A stretch of DNA of 64,000 nucleotides from Rhodococcus sp. NBC_00297 (GTDB lineage: Bacteria > Actinomycetota > Actinomycetes > Mycobacteriales > Mycobacteriaceae), in assembly GCF_036173065.1 (NCBI RefSeq), contig NZ_CP108041.1:930001-994000 (forward strand), given 5' to 3'. The notes under the pieces are model-generated. The model worked only from the letters and a program-made list of their open reading frames with translations. It was not told the DNA's origin and did no database searches. Below are positions 44,562-56,441 of the stretch, piece after piece (the first letter of the stretch is position 1; every line of letters starts with the position of its first letter). The translations under genes were made by a program, and so were the position numbers.

Positions 44562-46346
44562 TCAGCCCAGTTCCTCGGCCAGCTCCATCCAGCGCTCCTC
44601 GACGGAGTCCTTCTCCGCGACGACGGTGAGCAACTCGGCGTTCAGCGACTGCAACGTCGCCGGGTCCGTCGCCGCCTCGGCCAGCGAGACGTGCAGTGCG
44701 CGCACCCGATCGTCGAGCTTGACCAGGGAGCGCTCGAGCTTCGAGAGTTCCTTGCGAGCGGCGCGCTCGTCGGCACCGCCCTTGGCCGCCGCCGGCTTCG
44801 CTCCCCCGCCCGACGTCATCCCCGGAGCCGCGTCGTCGGCTGCGGCGATTCGCGCGCGACGCCGCAGGTACTCCTCGATGCCACCCGGCAGGTTGGTGAG
44901 CTTGCCGTCGCCGAACAGAGCCCACGTCGAGTCGCAGACGCGCTCGATGAGGTACCGGTCGTGACTGATGACGATCATGGTGCCGGCCCAGCCGTCGAGC
45001 AGATCCTCGAGCTGCTGCAGCGTGTCGATGTCGAGGTCGTTGGTCGGCTCGTCGAGGAGCAGGACGTTCGGCTCGGACATCAGCACGCGTGTCAGCTGCA
45101 GTCGACGGCGCTCGCCACCGGACAGGTCACCGACGGGCGTGCGCTGCCGTGCAGGCGTGAAGCCCAGCCGCTCGGCGAGCTGTCCGGCAGAGATCTCCCT
45201 GTCACCCAACTGAATTCGTTCCGCGACGTCCTGGACCGCCTCGAGCACGCGCATCCCGACGGGCAGGTCGTCGAGTTCCTGGCGGAGCCAGCCGATGCGC
45301 ACCGTCTTGCCCTCGATGCGGCGGCCCTTGGCGGGTTCGAGCTCGCCGGCGATGGTGCGGAGCAACGTCGTCTTGCCGGAGCCGTTGACACCGACGAGAC
45401 CGATGCGCTCCCCCGGCGCGAGGCGCCACGTGAAGTCCTCCACCAGTACGCGACCGTCCGGGGTCGCCAGCGTGGCGTCCTCGAGCTCGATGACGATGCG
45501 GCCCAGCCGGGTCTGCGCGAACTTCGACAACGCGACCGAGTCGCGCGGCGGCGGCACGTCCGAGATGAGGGCCTCGGCGGCCTCGATGCGGTAGCGCGGC
45601 TTCGAGGTTCGAGCGGGCGGGCCGCGGCGCAGCCAGGCCAGCTCCTTGCGGGCGAGGTTGCGGCGACGATCCTCCGCGGCATCGGCCTGGCGAGAGCGCT
45701 CCGCGCGAGCGAAGATCCAGTCGGCATAGCCGCCCTCGTACGTCTCGACCTGACCGTTCACCACTTCCCAGGTGCGGGTGGCAACGGTGTCGAGGAACCA
45801 CCGGTCGTGGGTGACGACGACCACTGCGGACCGCCGGTTCACCAGGTGCTCGGCCAGCCACTGGACGCCCTCGACGTCGAGATGGTTGGTCGGCTCGTCG
45901 AGCACGAGCAGGTCGAGGTCCTGCACCAGCGCGGCGGCGAGCGCCGTGCGTCGGCGCTCACCGCCCGACAACTGCTCGACCGGTGCGTCGAGCCCGAGAC
46001 CGGTGATGCCGATGCCGTCCAGAACGCTGCGGATCCGGGCGTCACCGGCCCACTCGTGCTCGGCGACACCGAGCGGTGCCAGGACGATGTCCCCGATGGT
46101 GGACCCGGGCGGCAGGACACCACGCTGCGTCACGACGGCCATCCGGAGTCCGCCCACGCGACTCACCCGGCCCGAGTCGGGCTGCTCGACGCCCGCGAGC
46201 ACCTCGAGCATGGTGGTCTTGCCGTTGCCGTTCAGGCCCACGACGCCGATGCGCTCGTTCTCCTGGACACCGAGCGAGACGCCGTCGAGGAGCGGCTTCA
46301 CGCCGAAGGATTTGGAGACCTGCTCCAGGTTGATCAGGTTGGCCAT
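44562..46346 (-). CDS. ABC-F family ATPase
   Basis: The product has 594 residues from ATG 46346, sharing one base with the ispE stop (TGATG). Two ATP-binding cassettes lack membrane segments: Walker A GLNGNGKTT and GVNGSGKTT, signature LSGGERRRT and LSGGERRRL, and Walker B with LDEPTNHLD and LDEPTNDLD. A linker and a C-terminal coiled coil (KELSKLERSLVKLDDRVR) complete the Uup-like layout. ABC-F proteins act on ribosomes or DNA branch points, not transport. Not clearly a resistance type. Confidence 0.93.
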   Translation of the reverse strand: MANLINLEQVSKSFGVKPLLDGVSLGVQENERIGVVGLNGNGKTTMLEVLAGVEQPDSGRVSRVGGLRMAVVTQRGVLPPGSTIGDIVLAPLGVAEHEWAGDARIRSVLDGIGITGLGLDAPVEQLSGGERRRTALAAALVQDLDLLVLDEPTNHLDVEGVQWLAEHLVNRRSAVVVVTHDRWFLDTVATRTWEVVNGQVETYEGGYADWIFARAERSRQADAAEDRRRNLARKELAWLRRGPPARTSKPRYRIEAAEALISDVPPPRDSVALSKFAQTRLGRIVIELEDATLATPDGRVLVEDFTWRLAPGERIGLVGVNGSGKTTLLRTIAGELEPAKGRRIEGKTVRIGWLRQELDDLPVGMRVLEAVQDVAERIQLGDREISAGQLAERLGFTPARQRTPVGDLSGGERRRLQLTRVLMSEPNVLLLDEPTNDLDIDTLQQLEDLLDGWAGTMIVISHDRYLIERVCDSTWALFGDGKLTNLPGGIEEYLRRRARIAAADDAAPGMTSGGGAKPAAAKGGADERAARKELSKLERSLVKLDDRVRALHVSLAEAATDPATLQSLNAELLTVVAEKDSVEERWMELAEELG

Positions 46347-47296
46347 CAGTGTTGTCCCCGGTTCGTGTCGTTCTGGTCGCGTTCGGTGCGCACTCGCGCT
46401 CCGCTCACCGGTCCACGTGCCACGCGTACCGTGCGGCAGACGCCGGCGCCGGACAGTTCCGCGCCGACCTCGACCGCATGGTCGGCGGAGGCGCAGAGGA
46501 AGGCGCAGGTGGGGCCGGACCCGGAGACGATGCCGGCGATGGCACCCGCCTCGGTGCCGGCGCGCAGGGTGCGGCGAAGGCCTGGTTCGAGGGACAGCGC
46601 CGCGGCCTGGAGGTCGTTGCCCAGGAGCGGCCCGACCCGCGCCGGATCGCCCGACGCCAGGGCCTGCATCAGCTCGTCGGGTGGGCCGAGGCGCGGCGGC
46701 GCTCCCCGTTCGCGCAGCCGGTCGAGTTCGCGGTAGACCGCGGGAGTCGAGAGGCCGCCCTTCGCGAGAGCGAGCACCCAGTGGAAGGAGTTGCGTGAGA
46801 GCACCGGCAGCAGCTTCTCGCCGCGACCCGTGCCGACGGCCGTGCCACCGGCGACGGAGAACGGGACGTCGCTGCCGAGCTGCGCCGCGAAGTCCATGAT
46901 CTTCTCGCGGGACAGGCCGAGGTTCCAGAGCGCGTCCAGCGCGACGACGGTCGCGGCCGCGTCGGCGCTGCCCCCGGCCATGCCCCCCGCGACGGGAATG
47001 CCCTTGTCGATGCTGATGGCGACGGCCGGCCGACGACCGGCATGGGCGGCGACGAGTTCGGCCGCCTTCCACGCCAGGTTGGTGTGGTCGGTGGGAACGA
47101 TGCCCGCATCGTCCCCGTACACGCTGACGGACAGTGTCTCCGCGGCCACGACGGAGACGTCGTCGACGAGGGAGAGCGCGTGGAAGACTGTGGTGAGTTC
47201 GTGGTAGCCGTCGGGGCGCAGGTCACCCACGGCAAGGTGCAGATTGACCTTGGCGGGAGCGCGGACCGAGACCGGCCGCGGAACGACTGTGAGCAC
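46346..47296 (-). CDS. ispE: 4-diphosphocytidyl-2-C-methyl-D-erythritol kinase
   Basis: The product has 316 residues from GTG 47296. GHMP kinase of the MEP isoprenoid pathway: [14 protein letters not shown] with the catalytic Lys, the ATP loop [15 protein letters not shown], and [16 protein letters not shown] near the C-terminus. The ksgA-ispE proximity matches Rv1010-Rv1011, here with a WYL regulator in between. The last 15 residues are basic/polar and overlap the ABC-F start. Confidence 0.96.
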   Translation of the reverse strand: MLTVVPRPVSVRAPAKVNLHLAVGDLRPDGYHELTTVFHALSLVDDVSVVAAETLSVSVYGDDAGIVPTDHTNLAWKAAELVAAHAGRRPAVAISIDKGIPVAGGMAGGSADAAATVVALDALWNLGLSREKIMDFAAQLGSDVPFSVAGGTAVGTGRGEKLLPVLSRNSFHWVLALAKGGLSTPAVYRELDRLRERGAPPRLGPPDELMQALASGDPARVGPLLGNDLQAAALSLEPGLRRTLRAGTEAGAIAGIVSGSGPTCAFLCASADHAVEVGAELSGAGVCRTVRVARGPVSGARVRTERDQNDTNRGQH

Positions 47297-47372
47297 GTCT
47301 CACCACTGTAGTCGGCGCGCGCCCGAGTACCGAACCGGATCGAGGACCCGAACTGTCCGCTGTCGGGTGCAT

Positions 47373-47384
47373 CATGTCGACATG
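47373..47384. promoter_or_regulatory. 12-bp palindrome over the WYL gene start
   Basis: CATGTCGACATG is a perfect palindrome whose last three bases are the ATG at 47382. It could be an autoregulatory site or chance. Confidence 0.3.
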
Positions 47385-48380
47385 CGCGAGACGTCCGCTC
47401 GACTGCTGGCTCTGCTGTCGTTGCTGCAGACCCGGCGCGACTGGTCCGGGGCCGATCTGGCCGATCGGCTGCAGATCACCCCGCGCACCGTGCGCCGTGA
47501 CGTCGACCGGCTGCGGTCGCTGGGCTATCCGGTGGACGGAACGGTCGGCGTCGGCGGCGGGTATCGGCTGGGTGCCGGCGCGGAGATGCCACCCCTGCTG
47601 CTGACGGACGACGAGGTGATCGCCGTGGCGCTCGGGCTGCAGAGCGGCGCGTCCGCGTCCGTCACCGGCACCGCTGAGTCGTCGATCGGTGCCCTCACCA
47701 AACTGCGGCAGGTGATGCCGTCACGGTTGCGTCACCGACTCGACGCACTGCAGATCGACGTCGTGCAGTCACGTCCGGTGCAGTCGAGCGTCGACGCGTC
47801 GGTACTGACGGCACTGGCGACCGTGTGCCAGAACCACGAACGCCTGCGGTTCGACTACCGCACCCACGGCGGGGACACCATGCGGCGTGAGGTGGAGCCG
47901 TACCGGCTCGTGCGGTCGGGGTTGCGGTGGTACCTCGTGGGCTGGGACCTCGCCCGTGAGGACTGGCGGTCGTTCCGCGTCGACCGCCTCGATCCGAAGG
48001 TGCCGACGGGGCCTCGCTTCACTCCTCGGGCCCTGCCCGAGGGCGGCGCCGCGGAGTTCGTGTCGAGGGGCATCGATCAGGCGTTCTCGGCCGCCCGCGG
48101 ACGGGTCGTGCTGCACGTGCCGTTCGAACGGGTCGAGGACCGCGTCGATCCGCAGTGGGGCACCCTCGCCCGGCTCGACGACGAGCGGTGCGAGGTCTCG
48201 ATCACCGCGGACACCTACCCGTCGATGGCGCGGTGGCTCGCCGCCTTCGACGTGGACTTCACGGTGTGCGGCCCACAGGAGTTGATCGACGCCTGCGAGG
48301 TCGAGTCACGGCGACTCGACCGTGTCGCCGCCCGATACGCCCGTGCCCGCGACGAGCACCGTCCGTGTCAGGACTCGTGA
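47382..48380 (+). CDS. HTH/WYL-domain transcriptional regulator
   Basis: The product has 332 residues from ATG 47382. The N-terminal winged helix (about 5-60, [22 protein letters not shown]) is followed by a WYL domain (about 140-230) with [21 protein letters not shown] and FRVDRL, and a WCX-type C-terminal domain. It would sense a small ligand or nucleic acid and control neighbouring or distant genes. It ends overlapping the ksgA 3' end by 13 nt, tail to tail. Confidence 0.92.
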   Translation: MRETSARLLALLSLLQTRRDWSGADLADRLQITPRTVRRDVDRLRSLGYPVDGTVGVGGGYRLGAGAEMPPLLLTDDEVIAVALGLQSGASASVTGTAESSIGALTKLRQVMPSRLRHRLDALQIDVVQSRPVQSSVDASVLTALATVCQNHERLRFDYRTHGGDTMRREVEPYRLVRSGLRWYLVGWDLAREDWRSFRVDRLDPKVPTGPRFTPRALPEGGAAEFVSRGIDQAFSAARGRVVLHVPFERVEDRVDPQWGTLARLDDERCEVSITADTYPSMARWLAAFDVDFTVCGPQELIDACEVESRRLDRVAARYARARDEHRPCQDS

Positions 48381-49303
48381 CCACCGGTAGTCTGCGCCAG
48401 TCGGACGAACGCGGCGGCGTCGAGCGTCTCCCCGCGCGCCGACGGGTCGATCCCGGCCTCGACGAGCCGCGTCTCCGCCATGGCCGCCGATCCGGCCCAC
48501 CCCGCCAGAGCCGCACGTAACGTCTTGCGCCGCTGCGCGAATGCCGCGTCCACGACGGCGAAAAGAGTGCGGCGGAACGTCTCGTCCATCGGCCACTGCG
48601 GATTCTCGTGCCGATCGACGCGCACCAGACCCGACTCCACCTGCGGCACCGGCCAGAACACCGAACGGCCCACGGCGCCCGCGCGGCGGACGTCGCCGAA
48701 GTACGCGGCCTTCACACTCGGCACCCCGTAGGTCTTGCTGCCGGGAGGAGCCGCCAGCCGGTCCGCCACCTCCGACTGCACCATCACCAGCGCGGTGCGC
48801 AGGGTGGGGATCAGGGCGAGCAGGTGCAGCAGCACCGGCACCGCCACGTTGTACGGGAGGTTGGCGACCAGTGCGGTCGGCGCGCCGGGAATCTCGTCGC
48901 GGCGCACGCGCAGGGCGTCGGCACCGACCACCGCCAACCGGTCGACTCGCGACTCGGCGCGCTCGGCGACGGTCTGCGGAAGACGCTGCGCCAGTACGGG
49001 GTCGATCTCGACGGCGACCACGTCGTGCACGACGTCGAGCAACGCCAGGGTCAGCGATCCGAGTCCCGGCCCCACCTCGAGCACCGTGTCGTCCGGACCG
49101 ACTCCGGCCGCGGTCACGATGCGTCGCACCGTGTTCGCGTCGTGGACGAAGTTCTGGCCGAGGGTCTTGGTGGGCCGGACGCCCAGCTCGGCCGCGAGGG
49201 TGCGCACCTCCGCGGGCCCCAGCAGGCGGACGCGTGCCGGACCGGCTGCGGAATCGGACGCCGGCGAATCGGACGTCGGCGGGGAGACGGGAGGTTCGGA
49301 CAC
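48368..49303 (-). CDS. ksgA: 16S rRNA dimethyladenosine transferase
   Basis: The product has 311 residues from GTG 49303; no clear RBS, and the reading frame is open upstream through rpfB in another frame. It dimethylates A1518/A1519 with SAM. Motifs: [33 protein letters not shown] and the catalytic [11 protein letters not shown]. It is 14 bp downstream of rpfB, as in mycobacteria (Rv1009-Rv1010). An N-terminal Ser/Pro extension of about 25 residues precedes the family core. Confidence 0.96.
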   Translation of the reverse strand: MSEPPVSPPTSDSPASDSAAGPARVRLLGPAEVRTLAAELGVRPTKTLGQNFVHDANTVRRIVTAAGVGPDDTVLEVGPGLGSLTLALLDVVHDVVAVEIDPVLAQRLPQTVAERAESRVDRLAVVGADALRVRRDEIPGAPTALVANLPYNVAVPVLLHLLALIPTLRTALVMVQSEVADRLAAPPGSKTYGVPSVKAAYFGDVRRAGAVGRSVFWPVPQVESGLVRVDRHENPQWPMDETFRRTLFAVVDAAFAQRRKTLRAALAGWAGSAAMAETRLVEAGIDPSARGETLDAAAFVRLAQTTGGHES

Positions 49304-49317
49304 GGGTGGAGCGTATG

Positions 49318-50538
<1,221 letters not shown>

Positions 50539-50728
50539 TCACGAGGCCGAGAGGCTCGCATCGGGGTCATACGATCACGATACGGTAACGAGCGGGCACA
50601 GGTTCGGCAACTTCGCGGCCTCGAGCAGCCCGTCGACCGTTCCTACCTTCCGGTAAGGGTCGTCGCGAGCCCCCCGGCCGATAGGGTCCGAGCCGACTGT
50701 TCACCTGCACCAGAACGGAAGGCTCTTC

Positions 50729-52213
50729 GTGAATCCGACCTCCCCACCGCGATCCGAACGCGGACGGTGGCACCGACTGCGCCACCTCCCGGCGATCACC
50801 GCCGTCGTGGCACTCGTCGCGTTGGTGCTCGCACCCGCAGCGCAGGCCCAGCCGGCGCCCCCGAGCCCGGTGGAGGGTCGCACATTCGCCATCGCCACCG
50901 ACGTGACCTTCGCACCGTTCGAGTTCCAGAACTCCGACGGCCAGTTCGTCGGCATCGACATGGACCTGATCCGAGCGATCGCGGAGGACCAGGGTTTCCA
51001 GGTCGACATCCGGCCCCTCGGGTTCGACGCGGCGTTGCAGGCAGTGCAGGCGAACCAGGCCGACGGCGTCATCGCCGGCATGACGATCACGCCGGCACGC
51101 GAGGCCGTGTTCGACTTCTCCGAGCCCTACTTCGAGTCCGGCGTGCAGATGGCCGTGCTCGAGAACTCGTCGATCACCTCGTACGACGATCTCTCCGGGC
51201 AGCAGGTCGCGGTCAAGAACGGCACCGAGGGCGCCGACTTCGCGGAGAGCATCAAGGCGCAGTACGGCTTCACGACGCGGTACTTCGCCGACTCCGCGAG
51301 CATGTACGACGAGGTGCGCACCGGGAACTCGGTCGCCGTGTTCGACGACTACCCGGTGCTGCAGTACGGCATCACCCAGGGGAACGGTCTGAAGACGGTC
51401 ACGGAGAAGGAGTCGCCGAGCAACTACGGCTTCGCCGTGAACAAGGGCGCGAACCCCGAGCTGCTCGCCGCATTCGACACCGGACTGGCCAACCTGCGGT
51501 CGTCCGGCCAGTACGACGAGATCCTCGGCACCTACATCGGCGCCGCGGCGGACGAGACGGACAACTCGATCCCCGGACTGATCAAGAGCGAGTACAAGGA
51601 ACTGCTGAAGGGCCTCTGGCTCACCATCGTCCTGACAGTCATCTCCATCGTGCTGGCCCTGATCCTCGGCGCCGTCTTCGGACTCTTCCGGGTGTCGACG
51701 AAGGCGTGGCTGCGCGGGATCGGCGCCACCTACGTGGCCATCTTCCGCGGCACGCCACTGCTGGTGCAGGCCTTCTTCATCTACTTCGGCATTCCCGCCG
51801 CGCTCAGCTTCCAGATGTCGGCGTTCACCGCCGGCATCATCACGCTGTCGCTCAACGCCGGTGCGTACATGGCGGAGATCGTCCGCGGCGGCATCCTGTC
51901 GGTGGACAAGGGCCAGATGGAGGCCTCGCGCAGTCTCGGTATCAGCTACCTGACGTCCATGCGCAAGGTCGTGATGCCACAGGCGATCCGGACGATGATC
52001 CCGTCGTACATCAATCAGTTCGTCATCACGCTGAAGGACACCTCGATCCTGTCGGTGATCGGCCTCGCCGAACTCACCCAGTCGGGGCGGATCATCATCG
52101 CCCGCAACTTCCAGTCGTTCAACATGTGGCTGATCATCGGCGTCATGTACTTCGTCATCATCATGGCGTTGACGATGCTGTCGAACCGTCTCGAGAAGAG
52201 GATCAACAAGTGA
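50729..52213 (+). CDS. Polar amino-acid ABC transporter, fused binding protein and permease
   Basis: The product has 494 residues from GTG 50729. A signal/anchor helix (about 20-40) leads a SBP_bac_3 domain (about 50-270, [40 protein letters not shown]). A permease domain (about 285-490) with the EAA-type loop ([26 protein letters not shown]) follows. It imports glutamine or another polar amino acid. The fusion seen in some actinobacteria and Gram-positives links one binding domain to each permease. It overlaps the ATPase gene as GTGA. Confidence 0.92.
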   Translation: MNPTSPPRSERGRWHRLRHLPAITAVVALVALVLAPAAQAQPAPPSPVEGRTFAIATDVTFAPFEFQNSDGQFVGIDMDLIRAIAEDQGFQVDIRPLGFDAALQAVQANQADGVIAGMTITPAREAVFDFSEPYFESGVQMAVLENSSITSYDDLSGQQVAVKNGTEGADFAESIKAQYGFTTRYFADSASMYDEVRTGNSVAVFDDYPVLQYGITQGNGLKTVTEKESPSNYGFAVNKGANPELLAAFDTGLANLRSSGQYDEILGTYIGAAADETDNSIPGLIKSEYKELLKGLWLTIVLTVISIVLALILGAVFGLFRVSTKAWLRGIGATYVAIFRGTPLLVQAFFIYFGIPAALSFQMSAFTAGIITLSLNAGAYMAEIVRGGILSVDKGQMEASRSLGISYLTSMRKVVMPQAIRTMIPSYINQFVITLKDTSILSVIGLAELTQSGRIIIARNFQSFNMWLIIGVMYFVIIMALTMLSNRLEKRINK

Positions 52214-52977
52214 GCACCGAGACCACCGCGCCCGACGCCGCTGCGGCCGAGGTCAAGATCCGCGCCATCGGACTGAAGAAGTCGTTCGGCGATCTCGAGG
52301 TGCTCAAGGGCCTCGACGTCGACGTCCACTCGGGCGAGGTGGTGTGTGTCATCGGCCCGTCCGGTTCCGGCAAGAGCACCTTCCTCCGGTGCCTCAACAA
52401 GCTCGAGGACATCACGGGCGGCACGGTCGTGGTCGACGGTTTCGACCTGACCGATCCGAAGGTGGACCTCGACTCCGTGCGCCAGCACATCGGCATGGTG
52501 TTCCAGCACTTCAACCTCTTCCCCCACATGAGCGTCATCGAGAACGTGATGCTCGCGCCCGTGGAGACGAAGAAGTCGGACAAGTCGAAGGCGCGCGAGA
52601 ACGCCGTTCGTCTGCTGGCCCAGGTGGGCCTCGCCGACAAGGAGAACGCGAAGCCGGCGCAGTTGTCCGGTGGGCAGAAGCAGCGCGTCGCCATCGCACG
52701 TGCACTGGCGATGGACCCGGACATCATGCTGTTCGACGAGGCCACGAGTGCGCTGGACCCCGAGATGGTCGGCGAGGTCCTGCAGGTCCTCCGCGATCTG
52801 GCGAAGGGCGGCATGACGATGGTCGTCGTCACGCACGAGATGGGCTTCGCCCGCGAGGTGTCCGACCGTGTGATCTTCATGGCGGAGGGGTACATCGTCG
52901 AGGAGGGTTCGCCGGACGACCTGTTCGGCAACCCGCAGCACGAGCGAACGAAGGACTTCCTCGACAAGGTCCTGTGA
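52210..52977 (+). CDS. Polar amino-acid ABC transporter ATPase, GlnQ-like
   Basis: The product has 255 residues from GTG 52210. Walker [17 protein letters not shown]-loop [14 protein letters not shown], signature [15 protein letters not shown], Walker [16 protein letters not shown] and the H-loop THEMGFA are all intact. It powers the fused transporter upstream, to which it is coupled by a 4-nt overlap. A short gene follows after 49 bp. Confidence 0.95.
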   Translation: MSTETTAPDAAAAEVKIRAIGLKKSFGDLEVLKGLDVDVHSGEVVCVIGPSGSGKSTFLRCLNKLEDITGGTVVVDGFDLTDPKVDLDSVRQHIGMVFQHFNLFPHMSVIENVMLAPVETKKSDKSKARENAVRLLAQVGLADKENAKPAQLSGGQKQRVAIARALAMDPDIMLFDEATSALDPEMVGEVLQVLRDLAKGGMTMVVVTHEMGFAREVSDRVIFMAEGYIVEEGSPDDLFGNPQHERTKDFLDKVL

Positions 52978-53026
52978 GACGCGGGCCCCGCACCGAGAAG
53001 CCGCTACACCGACGAGAGGCACGACA

Positions 53027-53287
53027 GTGAGCGACGACCAAGAGATCATGCAGAAGATCACGGCGAAGATCGACGCTCGGTTGGGTGCGCAGACGAACGG
53101 TCTGCAGAACGAGGTGCCGCCCGGAGCGAGCACGCAGGACGACGACGAGGACGGTGAGCGCGGTCCCCTGGGCCGCGACTACCACCTCGCGGGCAAGTAC
53201 GCGCAGGCTCTGGCCATCAACGAGCCCAGCGTGATCGACCGTGCCGAGTTCGATCGACTGGTGGAGACGTACGGAGACGACGACTGA
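53027..53287 (+). CDS. Hypothetical acidic protein, 86 residues
   Basis: The protein starts at GTG 53027. It is hydrophilic and acidic (DDDEDGERG; ends YGDDD). No domain is recognised. Good coding character and position after the ABC ATPase suggest a third gene of the operon, which ends at a hairpin at 53301-53334. Confidence 0.6.
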   Translation: MSDDQEIMQKITAKIDARLGAQTNGLQNEVPPGASTQDDDEDGERGPLGRDYHLAGKYAQALAINEPSVIDRAEFDRLVETYGDDD

Positions 53288-53300
53288 TCCGTCGCCGCGA

Positions 53301-53334
53301 CCCGATCGTGACCTGAGCATCGGTAACGATCGGG
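53301..53334 (+). terminator. Terminator-like hairpin after the amino-acid transporter operon
   Basis: CCCGATCGT (53301-53309) and ACGATCGGG (53326-53334) are perfect 9-bp arms with a 16-nt loop and no T-tract. A second small hairpin CCGAGC/GCTCGG (53363-53379) lies in the promoter region of the next gene. Confidence 0.5.
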
Positions 53335-53400
53335 TGGTGGTCGCCGACACACCCTTCGACCGCCGAGCATAACGCTCGGTACGGACACCCTGGAGGCTCG

Positions 53401-54042
53401 GTGACCACTCTCCCGCGTTCGATGGCCGTTCTCGCCGTGGCGGTCTGCGCCGCCGCCGCCGCCGTGTCGTGCGGTTCCGCCGGTACGACCGGTACTGCGC
53501 TCCCCGCCGACGACCCGGCACCCTCGTCGTCCGCTCCGGCGCCCGCACCGGCACCCGCGCCGGAGACGAGGGTGGAGACGCAGACCGAGACGGTCACCGT
53601 GCCCGCACCCGCACCGGCGCAGCCGACGCAGGTGGTGCCGTGCGTCGACCCGAGTTCGCTGAACGTGCGCACCGCCGTGGCGAACCTGGGCACCGACTCG
53701 CAGGGCGGGGCCTTCGTGATCGACGATCACACGCCCGGCACCAGCGCGGAGGGGTGTCCGACGCTCGAATGGGCGCGGGCGACGGGGACCGGCATCCGGA
53801 ACGGCACCGTGCAGTCGCACGTCCTGTTCTTCACCAACTCGGGTGACTACCTCGGGACCGCGACGTCGGACGCGTACAGCTACACCTCGGTGGTCGGTGC
53901 GACCGACAGCACGGTCACGGTGCGCTACCGGTGGCTGAACCCCGACGACGCGTTCTGCTGCCCGTCGAACACCTCGTACGTCGACTTCAAGCTGGACGGC
54001 GGGACCATCGTCCCGAACGGGCAGTTCCCGCCCCCGAACTAG
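53401..54042 (+). CDS. LppP/LprE-family lipoprotein
   Basis: The product has 213 residues from GTG 53401. Signal with lipobox AVSC (Cys near 24), then a 45-residue Ala/Pro/Thr linker. The globular part (about 80-213) has RTAVANLGTD, SHVLFFTNSGDYLGTATSDAY and VTVRYRWLNPDDAFCCPS, typical of LppP/LprE proteins of Mycobacteriales. Three Cys could form disulfides. Cell-envelope role, mechanism unknown. It converges with tatD by a 4-nt overlap. Confidence 0.87.
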   Translation: MTTLPRSMAVLAVAVCAAAAAVSCGSAGTTGTALPADDPAPSSSAPAPAPAPAPETRVETQTETVTVPAPAPAQPTQVVPCVDPSSLNVRTAVANLGTDSQGGAFVIDDHTPGTSAEGCPTLEWARATGTGIRNGTVQSHVLFFTNSGDYLGTATSDAYSYTSVVGATDSTVTVRYRWLNPDDAFCCPSNTSYVDFKLDGGTIVPNGQFPPPN

Positions 54043-54866
54043 AGGCGGTAGACCCGCTCGGCCGTCGCGGTCGCCGACGCCGCGACGTCCTCGGCGGTGC
54101 GGCCGGTCGCGTCCGCCAGAGCGCGCGCCGTGTAGGGAAGGCAGTAGGGCTCGTTCGGAGCACCGCGGAACGGGTGCGGTGTCAGGAACGGCGCATCGGT
54201 CTCGAGCAGGTACTGCCCGTCCGGCACCACCTGGGCCGCTTCCCGCAACTCGTGGGAATTCTTGAAGCTCACCGTCCCGGAGAAGCTGAGCACGTAGCCG
54301 GCGTCGACGCACACCTGCGCCATCTCGGGACCGGACGAGAAGCAGTGGAAGATCACCGTCTCCGGCGCGCCCTCGTCGAGGAGCACCGCGAGAACGTCGT
54401 GGTCCGCGTCGCGGTTGTGGATCATCAACGGCTTCCCGACGCGCTTGGCCAGGTCGATGTGCCACCGGAACCCGTCGACCTGCTCCTCGACCGAGGCGCA
54501 GCCGTCGAGCTTCCCCGGCCAGTAGTAGTCGAGCCCCGTCTCCCCCACGGCGACGGTGCGGGGATCTCGCGCGAGGCGTTCGATCTCCGCGCGGACCTCG
54601 TCGGTGAGCACGTTCGCGCGCGTCGGATGGATCGCGGTGGCGGCGTACACGCGGGAATCCCAGTGCGCGGCGGCGACGGCGAAGCGAGCAGCGTCCAGGT
54701 CGTCCGCGACGGTGACGACGCGTCCGACACCCACCGACTCGGAACGATCGAGGATCGCCGCGACCGACGCTGCATCGGTGGCCCCGCACGCGTCGAGGTG
54801 CGTGTGCGCGTCCACGAGCGGTGCGAGCGGAGTGGGCAAGTCGGGGGCGGGACGGTCTCTCGGCAC
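54039..54866 (-). CDS. tatD: TatD-family metal-dependent deoxyribonuclease
   Basis: The product has 275 residues from GTG 54866. A TACTCT box 7 nt upstream (54879-54874) supports a leaderless start; the frame extends into metG antisense but this is unlikely to be coding. Metal ligands: DAHTHLDA, the Glu in VGETGLDYYW, MIHNRDADHD, VIFHCFSS and ETDAPFL. It is a 3'-5' DNA exonuclease linked to oxidative damage repair. Order rpfB-tatD-metG follows Rv1009-Rv1007c, with the ABC transporter and LppP/LprE genes inserted. Confidence 0.94.
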   Translation of the reverse strand: MPRDRPAPDLPTPLAPLVDAHTHLDACGATDAASVAAILDRSESVGVGRVVTVADDLDAARFAVAAAHWDSRVYAATAIHPTRANVLTDEVRAEIERLARDPRTVAVGETGLDYYWPGKLDGCASVEEQVDGFRWHIDLAKRVGKPLMIHNRDADHDVLAVLLDEGAPETVIFHCFSSGPEMAQVCVDAGYVLSFSGTVSFKNSHELREAAQVVPDGQYLLETDAPFLTPHPFRGAPNEPYCLPYTARALADATGRTAEDVAASATATAERVYRL

Positions 54867-54872
54867 GAAAGA

Positions 54873-54879
54873 TAGAGTA
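54873..54879. promoter_or_regulatory. Overlapping divergent -10 boxes, tatD/metG
   Basis: The 7-mer TAGAGTA gives TAGAGT on the plus strand (9 nt before metG ATG) and TACTCT on the minus strand (7 nt before tatD GTG). Both fit TANNNT, and the two start codons are only 21 bp apart. Confidence 0.5.
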
Positions 54880-54887
54880 GGCGCACC

Positions 54888-56441
54888 ATGACTGAGACCG
54901 GTTCGACCAAGCCTGCGTTCTACATCACGACCGCTATCGCCTACCCGAACGGTGATCCCCACATCGGCCACGCGTACGAGTACATCTCCACCGATGTCCT
55001 CGCTCGGTTCAAGCGGCTCGACGGGTTCGACGTGCGGTTCCTGACGGGAACGGACGAGCATGGTCTGAAGATGGCGCAGACGGCGTCGAAGGAGGGCATC
55101 TCCACCGCGGATCTCGCGCGTCGGAACTCGGACGCGTTCCAGGCCATGCAGGAGTCGCTGAAGATCACGTTCGACCGGTTCATCCGCACCACGGACGCCG
55201 ACCACCTCGAGGCCAGCCGCGACCTGTGGCAGAAGATGACCGACAACGGCGACATCTACCTCGACTCGTACAGCGGCTGGTACTCGGTGCGGGACGAGGC
55301 GTACTACGCCGAGGGCGAGACCACGCTGCAGGACGACGGTTCCCGCATCGCGACCGAGTCGGGCACCCCGGTGGAGTGGACGGAGGAGTCGACGTACTTC
55401 TTCCGGCTGTCCGCGTACCAGGACAAGCTGCTCGCGCTGTACGAGGAGCGACCCGAGTTCATTCTCCCGGCGGGTCGCCGCAACGAGGTGGCGAGCTTCG
55501 TGAAGTCCGGTCTCAAGGACCTGTCGATCTCACGGTCCACCTTCGACTGGGGTGTCCAGGTTCCCGGCGATCCCGACCACGTCATGTACGTGTGGGTCGA
55601 CGCGTTGACGAACTACCTCACCGGCGTCGGCTACCCCGACACCGACAGCGAGTCGTTCCGGAAGTTCTGGCCGGCCGACGTCCACATGATCGGCAAGGAC
55701 ATCGTGCGATTCCACGCCGTGTTCTGGCCGGCGTTCCTGATGTCGGCAGGTGTCGAATTGCCGAAACGCGTTTTCGCGCACGGCTTCCTGACCAACAAGG
55801 GCGAGAAGATGTCCAAGTCGGTGGGCAACGTCGTCAGCCCGGCGGCCTTGATCGAGGAGTACGGCCTGGACTCGTTGCGCTTCTTCCTCCTGCGCGAGGT
55901 GTCGTTCGGACAGGACGGCAGCTACAGCCACGAGGCGATCGTCACCAGGATCAACGCCGACCTGGCCAACGAACTGGGGAACCTGGCTCAGCGGTCCCTG
56001 TCCATGGTGGCCAAGAACTGCGATGCGCAGGTGCCGACACCCGGCGAGTTCACCGCCGACGACGAGGCGATGCTCGCTCGCGTCGATGCCCTTCACGCCG
56101 TGGTGCGCGGCCACATGGACGCCGTCGAGATGCACCTGGCGCTCGACGCGATCTGGTCGGTACTCGCGGAGACCAACCGCTACTTCTCGTCGCAGGAACC
56201 GTGGGTTCTGCGCAAGACGGATCCGGCCCGCATGGCGACGGTGCTGTACGTGACCCTCGAGGTGCTCCGCGTGACCGTCCTGCTGACCCAGCCGTTCATG
56301 CCCGACAGCACAGCGAAGCTGCTCGATCTGCTCGGGGTGACGGAACGCGAGTTCGACTCGCTGACAACGCGTCTCACGCCCGGCATCGCGCTGCCCAAGC
56401 CTACCGGCGTCTTCCCCCGCTACGTCGAACCGGAGGAGTGA
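54888..56441 (+). CDS. metG: Methionyl-tRNA synthetase
   Basis: The product has 517 residues. Class I synthetase: HIGH motif as [18 protein letters not shown] as [10 protein letters not shown], MetRS-specific [14 protein letters not shown] and [13 protein letters not shown]. The zinc-knuckle insertion of the E. coli type is absent. There is no C-terminal tRNA-binding domain, as in mycobacterial MetG. Its 3' end overlaps the LtrA gene by 41 nt in antisense. Confidence 0.97.
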   Translation: MTETGSTKPAFYITTAIAYPNGDPHIGHAYEYISTDVLARFKRLDGFDVRFLTGTDEHGLKMAQTASKEGISTADLARRNSDAFQAMQESLKITFDRFIRTTDADHLEASRDLWQKMTDNGDIYLDSYSGWYSVRDEAYYAEGETTLQDDGSRIATESGTPVEWTEESTYFFRLSAYQDKLLALYEERPEFILPAGRRNEVASFVKSGLKDLSISRSTFDWGVQVPGDPDHVMYVWVDALTNYLTGVGYPDTDSESFRKFWPADVHMIGKDIVRFHAVFWPAFLMSAGVELPKRVFAHGFLTNKGEKMSKSVGNVVSPAALIEEYGLDSLRFFLLREVSFGQDGSYSHEAIVTRINADLANELGNLAQRSLSMVAKNCDAQVPTPGEFTADDEAMLARVDALHAVVRGHMDAVEMHLALDAIWSVLAETNRYFSSQEPWVLRKTDPARMATVLYVTLEVLRVTVLLTQPFMPDSTAKLLDLLGVTEREFDSLTTRLTPGIALPKPTGVFPRYVEPEE

